Source: Candidatus Omnitrophota bacterium (lineage in GTDB: Bacteria > Omnitrophota > Gorgyraeia > B26-G9). Taken from it: 15,134 bases of DNA. The notes beneath the pieces are model-generated. The model was not told the origin of the DNA. It saw only the letters and a program-made list of their open reading frames with translations, and made no database searches. The position numbers and the translations under genes are program-made. How positions within the stretch are numbered: the stretch's first letter is position 1; each line of letters begins with the position of its first letter. Where the stretch lies: NCBI GenBank assembly GCA_022013205.1, contig JAKLQT010000007.1:1-15134 (forward strand), in the 5' to 3' direction. Positions 1 through 8,091 of this stretch are shown one piece after another.

Positions 1-854
1 ATCGCAAGCGTATCTGAAAGAAAAGATTTCTTATCTAGATCGGCTATATTAAATCCGTGCGTATTCTTACTAAGGAAATTTCTTAAAGTTTTAGTTAAAA
101 AAGTCTTATTCATACCCTCTGGGTTTGCATCATGAATTTGGCGAAGTATTTCCAAAACCTGCTGTTTCAGGATGATAAGTTCTTCATTATGCACAGGAAA
201 TTTCTCGAAACTGCCGCCATAAATATTACTTTTTGAGAACATGTCCATTAAAATATCTCTAATATTTTTCTTAGGGAACCAGCCTTTCAAGTCCTCAAGG
301 AATAGATACTGTTTTAAAAAACTCTCAAATACTTCTTTTATGTTTTCATCATACGCGGCTTTATCAATGCTCTCATCAAGCGCATAAGTGACATACGCTG
401 AATAGTCTTCTTTTATCCTGAAATTAGCCGATAATTTCAGCTCAGACGCACAGCCTGATAAGATAACATTGATAAAGCTGTCAATGTTTTTAACCTGGAA
501 AAAGTTGTAATGGAAGATTATATGATCAATTATAGCGAATGCTTTTTTGCGGACAGCCTCTTCTGGAAGCCCTACAGCATTTAAAAGATCTTGTTTTTCC
601 TGTGAACTGGAAAAAGCATTTAGCGCGAATTTCTTTAGCTGTTCTAATATCCGCTCCCGCATCTCTCTCGTAGCCTTATGGGTAAACGTAATCGCCAGTA
701 TATTACGCAGCGGAATTTCATCCGGCCTCAGATTTGAGTTGATCAGCAGTTGGATATATCTTTTAGCCAACTCATATGTTTTGCCTGAACCGGCAGACGC
801 TTCAACGATTTTTACCTCAGGGAATATTAAGTTAGAAGTATGGGATTGATTCAT
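1..854 (-). CDS. UvrD/AddA-like superfamily 1 helicase, N-terminal part (partial)
   Basis: N-terminal 284 residues of a UvrD/RecB/AddA-type helicase; the rest lies beyond base 1. Seen: a Walker A motif ASAGSGKT at residues 19-26 (K25, T26), motif Ia NILAITFTHKAT at about 51-62, then an NIDSFI motif at about 123-128, the position of the T-I-D/H-S-F motif of AddA/RecB proteins. In this family the protein is an ATP-driven DNA translocase, often fused to a nuclease domain for double-strand-break processing; the nuclease part cannot be seen here. The start is ATG at 854-852: an in-frame TAA lies seven codons upstream, so no longer version is possible. Only a weak AAGAAAG-like ribosome site precedes it. 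That site lies inside the terminus of the adjacent MITE-like element, which begins 10 bases upstream of the ATG. Family call is firm; AddA versus another UvrD paralogue is undecided. Confidence 0.85.
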   Translation of the reverse strand, partial: MNQSHTSNLIFPEVKIVEASAGSGKTYELAKRYIQLLINSNLRPDEIPLRNILAITFTHKATREMRERILEQLKKFALNAFSSSQEKQDLLNAVGLPEEAVRKKAFAIIDHIIFHYNFFQVKNIDSFINVILSGCASELKLSANFRIKEDYSAYVTYALDESIDKAAYDENIKEVFESFLKQYLFLEDLKGWFPKKNIRDILMDMFSKSNIYGGSFEKFPVHNEELIILKQQVLEILRQIHDANPEGMNKTFLTKTLRNFLSKNTHGFNIADLDKKSFLSDTLA

Positions 855-933
855 AAAAAATATGGTTCTTTCTTAATTAAGTTAAAATTTGGGAGAGATG
901 ATGGGAAAATTTTTAAGCGAATTCACAAATCTA

Positions 934-1046
934 GGTAAAGACACGTTATGTTTTTGGGCACCCTTTTGGGTGCGAGGACTGTCTGAGCCCCGCCGCATTC
1001 TGGCGGGGCGAGTTCCACAGCGCCAAAAACATGGCGTGCATTTGCC
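934..1046 (+). repeat. Structured core of the palindrome: long stem with two apical hairpins
   Basis: Outer stem 934-957 with 1023-1046, interrupted by a 2-nt internal loop (940-941/1039-1040). Inside it are two hairpins: 958-963/968-973 (GCACCC/GGGTGC, TTTT loop) and 987-994/1002-1009 (GCCCCGCC/GGCGGGGC, 7-nt loop). This makes a three-way-junction shape. Three non-Watson-Crick stem positions (936/1044, 946/1034, 947/1033) are T-G on the plus strand, so plus-strand RNA would fold better than minus-strand RNA. It may be a small RNA or simply the inner part of a mobile repeat; no promoter is evident for it. Confidence 0.6.
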
Positions 1047-1048
1047 GG

Positions 1049-1069
1049 TCCCGCCGTTCTTAGGCGGGA
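1049..1069. repeat. GC-rich hairpin present in only one arm of the palindrome
   Basis: TCCCGCC/GGCGGGA with a 7-nt loop (7-bp stem). When the two arms of the 864-1154 palindrome are aligned, these roughly 20 bases have no counterpart in the left arm (expected near 932-934), so it looks like a later small insertion. Related CCCGCC/GGCGGG hairpins occur at 987-1009 and inside rnpB near 12978-12991. Confidence 0.5.
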
Positions 1070-1160
1070 AGATTGGTGTTGAGCGTAAAATTTATTCATC
1101 ATCTCCTCATCACTTCACTTACACAATTTTTATCAACTTATTTACGAATGACCCAAAAAT

Positions 1161-1169
1161 ATTATATCA
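1161..1169 (-). promoter_or_regulatory. Extended -10 promoter facing the helicase gene
   Basis: The minus strand reads TGATATAAT, a perfect TGnTATAAT extended -10 box, with no good -35. It overlaps the right flanking direct repeat by two bases. The start of transcription would fall about at 1154, the end of the palindrome, giving the helicase mRNA a roughly 300-nt leader made almost wholly of the element. Without the insertion, the box would sit seven bases before the ATG at 854. Confidence 0.45.
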
Positions 1170-1174
1170 AATTT

Positions 1175-1219
1175 AAAAAAAAGACCAGCAGTAACTATAA
1201 CTCTTCTAAATTTAGGCTG
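1175..1219 (-). terminator. Possible weak rho-independent terminator of the efflux operon
   Basis: Downstream of the last RND gene the minus strand has CAGC...GCTG (1219-1216 with 1189-1186) plus a TAA/TTA extension (1214-1212 with 1194-1192), followed by an 8-T run (1182-1175). The stem is short and bulged, so only the position and T-run support it. Confidence 0.3.
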
Positions 1220-1250
1220 TTGCGATTTAACATAAGGCTACAGAAGTTTA

Positions 1251-4200
1251 TCAATCCTGCTTAGGCAAGTCAGAGATTCGCTCAAAACCCTTCCAGTCAT
1301 GCAAATAAGGCTTTTTGCGTCTTGTTTTAAAAAAAAGCGGTATATCAGTAAAAAGAAGGAAAATGCTCGGGACAATAAAAAGCGTAAAAACCGTAGAAAC
1401 AGATAGCCCCCCAAGAACAGTGATCGCCAGAGGAGCCCATAAACCAGCACCCTCTGTTCTATCCAGGGCCATGGGAAGAAGCCCAAACAATGTAGTGCAT
1501 GATGTCATCATTATCGGACGCAGCCTGTCTAATCCCGCGAGCATAGCCGCTTTGTATCTGTTTGTCTTTTTTTCTCTCAAAAAATAGTTTATCCTGTCTA
1601 CAAGTATTATCGCGTTATTGACCACAATGCCGGCTAACATAATAATTCCGATAAATACAGACACGCTCTTAGGCTTTCTGAATAAAGAAAGGGCCATGGT
1701 AACACCTATAAGAGCAAGCGGGACTGAAGAAAGGATTACAAGCGGCTGCATAAAAGAAGCAAACAAGGATGCCAAAACCATATAGATCAAGGCAATGGTG
1801 ACCCAGGTAACAAATATAAGCTCACTTTTGCCTTTGATCATTTTTTCATAATCACCGCCGAAGCGATAGTAATAATTCTTGGGCAGCTTCATTTCAGAAA
1901 GTGATTCCTGAACAATAGCTACTGATTGCGCAAGATCGTATTTAGACATTGTCGCGCTTACTTCGATCATTCTTTGTTTATTTTTGCGCCAGATCTCAGT
2001 CGGCCCCTCACCCGGTTTAAACTCAGCCACCTGTTGAAAATAAATCGTATCGCCTTCGGATGTAACCAAAGAAAGCTTATGTATATCATCAAATGTTTTT
2101 CTATCCTCACGGCGCAGCCTGGCGATAGTTTCGACCTGCTTAGACTCTGAATGAAATCTTGTCGCTACCAAACCTCTCATTTTCGCGTGTACTGTATCGG
2201 ATATCTCTGAAACACTAAGCCCCCATTTTGCCGCTTTGGATTTATTAACCATAGCCAAAAGCTCCGGGCGCTTTTCTCTCATTCTTATTTTTACATCCAC
2301 AAATCCGGGGATAGACCCAACCCGTTTTGAAACATTAGCTGCGATTTCACGCAGCGTATTATAATCATAGCCATAAAGCTCGACATGTAATTCTTTAGCA
2401 GACATACTTTGCGGTTCTTCAAAATAAATAAAAGCATTTGGAATTTCCTTAACCCTTTCTCTTAAATAATCGATTACTTCCTTATTCGATCGTTCCCGTT
2501 CAGAAAGAGGGTACAGCTTTACAAACACCCTGCTTGACCACGGCTTAATCCGGCTTGAAAGCGTCTTCACTTCAGGAACTTCTGCTAAAATTTCTTCAAC
2601 CTGTTTGATCACCTGATCAGAAATATCCAGTTTTGCGCCTGTGGGAAGCTCTACAAAAATCGTAAATTCATTTTCTTCTGTTTTACCTAAAAATTCCATT
2701 CCCAGTTTTTCAGTAAAAACATAGAAAGATATTCCAAAGATACAAAAGACCGCAATAACCATGTAAAGGCGAAACCGCAGTGCCCTTCCCAGTGAATTCC
2801 TGTATATGTTATGTAATGATTTCAATAGTCTATTGCTAAGCGCCGGACGCTTCGCTTGCTCATTCTCCTCTTTAATTTCGTAGAACCAGGTTTCGTCCTG
2901 CTCCTTCTCCCGGGGCGGCTTTTCCATTTTCTTTTTCCCAAAAAAAGCCGATAAAACAGGCACAAGAGTAATGGCAACAAGCAAACTCGCGACCAGCGCG
3001 TAAACAATTGTCATTGCCAGCCCTTCGTACAACAATCTTATCTCTTTATTGACAAAAATAAACGGGAGAAAAACAATTACCGTAGTCAGAGTTGAAGCAA
3101 ATATCGCCAGCCACATTTCTTCCGCTCCCGAAATTGCCGCTTCTTTACGGTCAAGCCCCTGCTGACGTTTTTTAGAAATATTATCCAGAACAACAATAGC
3201 GTTATCAACAAGCATACCGCTGCCCAGAGCTAATCCGCTTAAGGTCATTATATTAAGCGTTAGCTTTTGAAAAAACATCATGAAAAAAGTACATATAATT
3301 GCTGTAGGGATAGAAATACCTATAGTAACCGTTGAACTGACATCCCGTAAAAAAATCCAAAGCACACATATCGCCAGGAATCCTCCAAAGAGCAATGAGC
3401 TTTGAACATCCTTTACAGCTTTGCGGATAAAATCTCCCTGATTGTAAACCGGGATAAGACGAATCCCTCTTTTTGAAAGGTTTTCCTCCTTTTTGAAAGC
3501 CTCGATCTCTTTTATAATTGAATCCGTCATTTTAAGAGTATTCGCCATGCTTTCCTTCTGCACATAGACGGATACGGTCGGAGCAAGATTAGTGCGGGAA
3601 TAGCTTGTTGCCTCCAGGTAAGAATCTTTCACTTGAGCCAGATCTTTTAAACGTATTATTGTTCCTGATTCAGTAGCAGCAATACCGATATTTTCGATAT
3701 CCTTCATGCTTTTAAATTCGCCGATTATCCTGACTAAAAATTTATCCCGGGTTCTCTGAAACTCACCGGCAAGCAGATTTAAATTGTTTGCGCCTAAAAC
3801 ATTTATTACTTTGTTTATGGGCATTTTATAAGCATCCAGCTTTACCTGCTGAATTTCAACAAGGATCTTTCTTTCTCTCCTCCCTCCGATTTCGACATCA
3901 GCAACGCCGTTTATACGTTCAAGTCTTGTCTTCAGGCTCTCATCTACTATCATACCCAACATTTCGGGGGTATAACGCTTACCTCCGGTCATTGCCAGGA
4001 TCATAACCGGAACGTCTGAATACTCATATTTAGCAATAACCGGCTTTTCTATTTCATCCGGCAGATCATTTTTTACCCTGGCAAATTTTTCTCTTACCTC
4101 TAAAGCGGCAAAATCCATATTTGTCCCTGGCTCAAATTTTATAACGATAGTAGCGCTGGCCTCTTCCGAAGTAGATTCGATGCTGCGCACATGGCTGACT

Positions 4201-4421
4201 GAAGAAACCGCCTCTTCAATAGGACGGGTTATTCTTTCTTCGATTTCAACCGGAGGGATACCGCCGCGGACATTTATAAAAATAGTGACATTACCGAAAC
4301 TGGTATTAGGCATAAGTTCTACAGGCAGTTTTCCCAGAGAAACCAGGCCTATTATTAAAGCTCCTAAAAAAATCATGAGGATTGTTATCGGCCGGTTTAC
4401 CGAATTTCGCGGTAGGCTCAT
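1251..4421 (-). CDS. RND efflux permease, second of tandem pair (HAE1/MdtB-like)
   Basis: A 1056-residue inner-membrane proton-driven efflux pump of the AcrB/MdtB type, normal in length for the family. Seen: N-terminal membrane segment at about 12-30, two large periplasmic porter regions (about 40-330 and 575-860) and membrane clusters at about 340-490 and 865-1030. TM4 has the proton-relay motif LVDNAIVVLDN with D406; the second Asp of AcrB is Asn (N407). TM10 reads GIVVNNAIILVD, with Asn where AcrB has its relay Lys. The start ATG at 4421 is one base past the TAA of the preceding permease and has AGGAG/AAGGAAG upstream inside that gene, so translation is probably coupled. It stops with TGA at 1253-1251. 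Substrate cannot be told from sequence. It probably works with the other permease, adaptor and TolC-like channel of the same operon. Confidence 0.93.
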   Translation of the reverse strand: MSLPRNSVNRPITILMIFLGALIIGLVSLGKLPVELMPNTSFGNVTIFINVRGGIPPVEIEERITRPIEEAVSSVSHVRSIESTSEEASATIVIKFEPGTNMDFAALEVREKFARVKNDLPDEIEKPVIAKYEYSDVPVMILAMTGGKRYTPEMLGMIVDESLKTRLERINGVADVEIGGRRERKILVEIQQVKLDAYKMPINKVINVLGANNLNLLAGEFQRTRDKFLVRIIGEFKSMKDIENIGIAATESGTIIRLKDLAQVKDSYLEATSYSRTNLAPTVSVYVQKESMANTLKMTDSIIKEIEAFKKEENLSKRGIRLIPVYNQGDFIRKAVKDVQSSLLFGGFLAICVLWIFLRDVSSTVTIGISIPTAIICTFFMMFFQKLTLNIMTLSGLALGSGMLVDNAIVVLDNISKKRQQGLDRKEAAISGAEEMWLAIFASTLTTVIVFLPFIFVNKEIRLLYEGLAMTIVYALVASLLVAITLVPVLSAFFGKKKMEKPPREKEQDETWFYEIKEENEQAKRPALSNRLLKSLHNIYRNSLGRALRFRLYMVIAVFCIFGISFYVFTEKLGMEFLGKTEENEFTIFVELPTGAKLDISDQVIKQVEEILAEVPEVKTLSSRIKPWSSRVFVKLYPLSERERSNKEVIDYLRERVKEIPNAFIYFEEPQSMSAKELHVELYGYDYNTLREIAANVSKRVGSIPGFVDVKIRMREKRPELLAMVNKSKAAKWGLSVSEISDTVHAKMRGLVATRFHSESKQVETIARLRREDRKTFDDIHKLSLVTSEGDTIYFQQVAEFKPGEGPTEIWRKNKQRMIEVSATMSKYDLAQSVAIVQESLSEMKLPKNYYYRFGGDYEKMIKGKSELIFVTWVTIALIYMVLASLFASFMQPLVILSSVPLALIGVTMALSLFRKPKSVSVFIGIIMLAGIVVNNAIILVDRINYFLREKKTNRYKAAMLAGLDRLRPIMMTSCTTLFGLLPMALDRTEGAGLWAPLAITVLGGLSVSTVFTLFIVPSIFLLFTDIPLFFKTRRKKPYLHDWKGFERISDLPKQD

Positions 4422-4422
4422 T

Positions 4423-7400
4423 TTAGTCTTCCTTCTCCTCAGCCAGAGAATAAACCTTATTCGGGCCTTGGCCCAAAGACTTTATCAAATTATTTGCCGC
4501 CAACTCCTCAAGCTCCCTGTCAGCAATAGGTAACGTAACCTTAAACTTAATAACATATTCAAGCCGGGTAATCTTACCTGTTTGCCTGATAAAATCAAGT
4601 GCTTGAAGCTGGCGCTGATTCAATTCCTTTTTAACCTCCTCACTCAAGTATTCATCCTTTTTAAGTTCTTCCTGTCCCAGAGATTCTTCTATTTCTTCCG
4701 GCTGCTTAGATTCAGTGTCAGTTGGCTTTCTGCTCATCAAATGCGATACATCAATTTCCTCGATAATAGTCAACTTAGGCTGAATCAAAAGACGCTCCTC
4801 TTTATCTTCTTTTTCAGCCCTGAAGAAACTAATTACCCCCTCTTTAATGCTCTCTAGAATAATATAAATACAGGGAACGATAAAAAGTGTAAGAAAGGCA
4901 GCGCTTGTCAATCCGCCCATTACGGTTCTGGCCATAGGAGCGCGCAGTTCGGACCCCTCTCCCAGGGCAAACGCCAAAGGCATAAGCCCGAAGATAGTTG
5001 TTAATGAGGTCATTAAAATCGGCCTTGCTCTAACCCGGCTGGATTGAATTGCCGCTTCAAAAATTCCCAGTCCCTGCTTACGGGCAAGGTTCATAAAATC
5101 AATCAAAAGAATTCCATTATTAACAACAATTCCTCCCAGCATAATAAATCCTAAAGCGACTACTACGCTCAGGGGAGTCTGAGTCAAAAACAATGTCCAG
5201 CTTACCCCGATCAAAGATAACGGAACAGTAAACATGATTATGAACGGCTGTATTAGGGATTCGAATTCAGATGCCATGATCATATAGACAAGCACTAAAG
5301 CCAGGATAAGCGCAAACCGCAGGCTTTTAAAAGATTCTTCCATTTCCTTATTTTCGCCGCCTATCTCTATACTGTAATTCTGCGGCAGTTCTTTCTTGAT
5401 ATTTGCGATAACTGCCTTTGTTTCCTCAACAACCTCGTTTAATCCGCGCTTATAAATATTAGCGCTTACAAACACAACTCTCTGCTTGCTTTCCCTTTTG
5501 ATTTCAGTAGGCCCCTGGCCCTTAGTCAGATAAGCCAGCTGGTCTAAAAATATATGCACGCCTAAAGGAGAAAATACAAGCAGTTTGCCGATTTTTTGAA
5601 AATCTCCTCTATCTTCTTCCCTTAAACGCACCCGCACATCAATTTCGCGGCCTTCTTCCTTGAATTTTGTAGCTATATACCCGCGAATTCCCGCTTGCGC
5701 TACAGCAGAGACCTTGTTAACATTAAGCTGATACAGGGAAGCTCGGTCTTTTCTAATATTAATTTTTACTTCCGGGCTTGGCGGGGTCAGGCTGTTCTTA
5801 ACACCGTAAACTCCCTCTATTTTTTCAAGCTGCTTTTCTATCTCCATTGCCGCCGGGATCATAATATTCTCAAGGTCAAACCCCCTCAATACAATAACCA
5901 GAGGCGCGCTTCCGGCAAATACAGACTTAAACACGCTCTCCTGTAAAACATACTCAATTTTAACTTCCTGCAAATCAAGTTGAGATAAAGCTGATTTTAT
6001 CTGCTGCACTAATTCTGAAGTAGCAATATCGTTTTTATCCGCCCCCTCCTCCTCTTTTTTAAACAATGACATGACCCCGCGATCCGGCCGCGGCTTAAGG
6101 TTAACTATAATATTTGCCTCATTAGCGCCAAGAACTTCTACAGCACCTGCCTGCTTTGATGCCTTAGAAGAACCGATGTTGACTGTCACATCCTTAACAG
6201 CGGAAAAGTCCAGGACAACATCTTCAATCCTGCGCACAACCGTGTTAGTTGCTTTCAAATTAGTCCCTGCGGGCATATTTGCTTTGATCATAAACTGCCT
6301 TTGGTCCAGCTTAGGCATAAACTCTCTGTCCAAAGTCAGCAGCAGTTTAAAACTGAAAGCAGCCACTAAAAGTGTTCCTACTATAATGCCTAAAACTATT
6401 AAATAAGAAACAGGCCCTTTAAATCTCCTTGATTTTTTCTGTGCTTTTTTTTGTTTGGCTATAACCTCAGCGTCATTATTCAGTAAAGCGATTTTTCCCG
6501 TTTTCCCCCGCGACATGAACATAGGTGTAAGGCTCATAGCGGTAATAATAGAGGCAATAAGAGAGAACGTTACCGTAAGGGCAAGTTCTTTAAATAACTG
6601 TCCGGCAATACCGACAACAAAAACTAAAGGTAAAAATACAGCAACAGTGGTTAAGGTCGAACCCACAACAGCGCTGAAAACCTCATTTGAAGCCTCAATG
6701 GCCGCGGTTTTAATGTCTTTTTTCATTTGTTGATGACGGTATATATTTTCAATAACAACAATGCTGTTATCAACCAGTAATCCGACCCCAAGGGCCAGCC
6801 CTCCTAAGGACATCATATTTAAAGACAATTTCCCAAAAAACATAAGGATAAGAGTAAAAAGGATAGATATCGGGATGCTGATGGTAACTACTATCGCGCT
6901 GCGAAAATTCTTCAGGAATATAAATAAAATAATAAAAGCAAGGATACCTCCCTGCAAAGCATTATCTCTCAACTGGAGAATTGACTGCTCGATAAATAGA
7001 GACTGGTCGTAAACCACCTGAAGGGTTATTTCATCCGGAAGCGTCTGCTTTAGAATCTTTAACTTTTCATAGATCTTCTTGTTAACGGCAAGTATGTTCG
7101 CGTCCGCCTGCCGCTGCACGCTTAAGGAAATATTATCATATCCATTATACCGGGAAATACTTGTTTGCTCTTTTAAAGTATCGTTAACCTCCCCCAGTTC
7201 CCTCAGATATATAACTCGTTTTTTTCTTTCACTTTCTTCCCTGGTTAACTCCTGCCTGCGGTTTTTTTCTTCCTCGCTTCGGTCTTCAATAAGCAGAGGC
7301 ACATCATACATTTCATCAACAGTGCTAAACTCACCTATAGTTCTTACCAGATATTCATAAAAGCTGGTTTCAATTGTGCCTGCCGGATAATTTAAATTAG

Positions 7401-8034
7401 CATTTTTGAAAAGCTCAATGATATCCATGATCGAAACATTAAATGCCCGCAATCTCTGCTGATTAAGTTCAACTACTATCTCTCTTTCCCTGCCGCCAGT
7501 CATAACCAGCTGAGCCACACCGTCGATTTTTTCCAGCTCATCCTTGATAACCCTGCGTGAAACTTCTCTCAGTTCATAAGGAGAAAAATAAGACCCAACG
7601 CTTGTTACGCTTAAGATCATAATCGGGGTATCAAACGGGTTATACTTCATGACAATAGGTTCTTCAGCATCGCGAGGCAGCTTCTCTTTTATAAGATCTA
7701 CTTTTTCCCGTACGTTCAACGCCGCAAAATCCATATTCGTATTCCAGTTAAATTCACATATCACTATGCTTGAACCTTCCCGGGAGGTTGAACTGACTTT
7801 GCGGATATTTGAAGCGGCACTTACTGATTCCTCTATTGGGCGTGTTATCAGTGCTTCGATTTCCTCCGGCGCCGCATTTTCATAAGAAGTTATAACAGTT
7901 ATCTGCGGATAGGTTATGGGAGGAAAAAGTTCCTGAGAAAGCCTGCTCCATGAAATTACCCCCAATAGGATAACTCCAGTAGCAAACATTAAGATTGTAA
8001 CAGGCTTTTTAACCGAAAATTCCGGAAGACTCAT
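4423..8034 (-). CDS. RND efflux permease with C-terminal winged-helix domain
   Basis: A 1203-residue RND permease, about 150 longer than usual. The pump body occupies about 1-1065, with TM4 GVGLLVDNSIVVIEN (D422, N423) and TM10 GGIVVNNGILLIDF (N972, N973 where AcrB has Lys-Asn). A charged insert of about 22 residues lies at about 252-273, absent from the downstream paralogue. After the last membrane helix comes an acidic linker (about 1070-1137). Then comes about 60 residues matching the winged-helix pattern LNxRQxxAL..I...GxIT..EY....V....A.REL.EL...NLIK..GxGxxxxYxL (1138-1197), as in RecG-type and other prokaryotic wHTH domains. RND C-termini are cytoplasmic, so it could touch DNA or RNA, or serve as a protein docking site. 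ATG at 8034 follows an AAAGG site. The intergenic gap to the adaptor stop is 57 bases. The pump call is firm; the wHTH call rests on pattern only. Confidence 0.93.
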   Translation of the reverse strand: MSLPEFSVKKPVTILMFATGVILLGVISWSRLSQELFPPITYPQITVITSYENAAPEEIEALITRPIEESVSAASNIRKVSSTSREGSSIVICEFNWNTNMDFAALNVREKVDLIKEKLPRDAEEPIVMKYNPFDTPIMILSVTSVGSYFSPYELREVSRRVIKDELEKIDGVAQLVMTGGREREIVVELNQQRLRAFNVSIMDIIELFKNANLNYPAGTIETSFYEYLVRTIGEFSTVDEMYDVPLLIEDRSEEEKNRRQELTREESERKKRVIYLRELGEVNDTLKEQTSISRYNGYDNISLSVQRQADANILAVNKKIYEKLKILKQTLPDEITLQVVYDQSLFIEQSILQLRDNALQGGILAFIILFIFLKNFRSAIVVTISIPISILFTLILMFFGKLSLNMMSLGGLALGVGLLVDNSIVVIENIYRHQQMKKDIKTAAIEASNEVFSAVVGSTLTTVAVFLPLVFVVGIAGQLFKELALTVTFSLIASIITAMSLTPMFMSRGKTGKIALLNNDAEVIAKQKKAQKKSRRFKGPVSYLIVLGIIVGTLLVAAFSFKLLLTLDREFMPKLDQRQFMIKANMPAGTNLKATNTVVRRIEDVVLDFSAVKDVTVNIGSSKASKQAGAVEVLGANEANIIVNLKPRPDRGVMSLFKKEEEGADKNDIATSELVQQIKSALSQLDLQEVKIEYVLQESVFKSVFAGSAPLVIVLRGFDLENIMIPAAMEIEKQLEKIEGVYGVKNSLTPPSPEVKINIRKDRASLYQLNVNKVSAVAQAGIRGYIATKFKEEGREIDVRVRLREEDRGDFQKIGKLLVFSPLGVHIFLDQLAYLTKGQGPTEIKRESKQRVVFVSANIYKRGLNEVVEETKAVIANIKKELPQNYSIEIGGENKEMEESFKSLRFALILALVLVYMIMASEFESLIQPFIIMFTVPLSLIGVSWTLFLTQTPLSVVVALGFIMLGGIVVNNGILLIDFMNLARKQGLGIFEAAIQSSRVRARPILMTSLTTIFGLMPLAFALGEGSELRAPMARTVMGGLTSAAFLTLFIVPCIYIILESIKEGVISFFRAEKEDKEERLLIQPKLTIIEEIDVSHLMSRKPTDTESKQPEEIEESLGQEELKKDEYLSEEVKKELNQRQLQALDFIRQTGKITRLEYVIKFKVTLPIADRELEELAANNLIKSLGQGPNKVYSLAEEKED

Positions 8035-8091
8035 TGCTTTACCTTTAGACAGTCCTATGCTGTTTTTTGATTTCTTTTGTAACTTTCAAAC

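Larger units (their letters stand above)
856..1162. mobile_element. MITE-like 291-bp imperfect palindrome with 8-bp flanking direct repeat
   Basis: The element spans 864-1154 and is flanked directly by AAAAATAT at 856-863 and 1155-1162, which reads as a target-site duplication. Its ends are inverted repeats: 864-883 matches the reverse complement of 1135-1154 at 16 of 20 positions, both starting GG. Further inverted blocks follow inward: 895-903 with 1097-1105 (9/9), an AT-rich block 906-932 with 1071-1093, and 934-957 with 1023-1046. The arms differ by small insertions. No transposase is encoded, so movement would need an enzyme in trans. GG termini with an 8-bp duplication would fit IS1595/IS1016-type elements, but that is only a suggestion. 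The duplicated bases are AT-rich, so chance identity is possible, although they abut the inverted repeats exactly. Confidence 0.6.

Noticed and set aside
856..1162. CRISPR array or phage att site in the left intergenic region
   Set aside because: There are no direct repeats with spacers and no integrase; the structure is a single palindrome.
889..1176. 95-codon plus-strand open frame
   Set aside because: It covers the palindromic element; its codons simply read through the inverted repeats and hairpins and resemble no protein family.
4180..4533. Long plus-strand open frames opposite the efflux genes
   Set aside because: These are antisense shadows of strongly coding minus-strand genes, without ribosome sites or family features.
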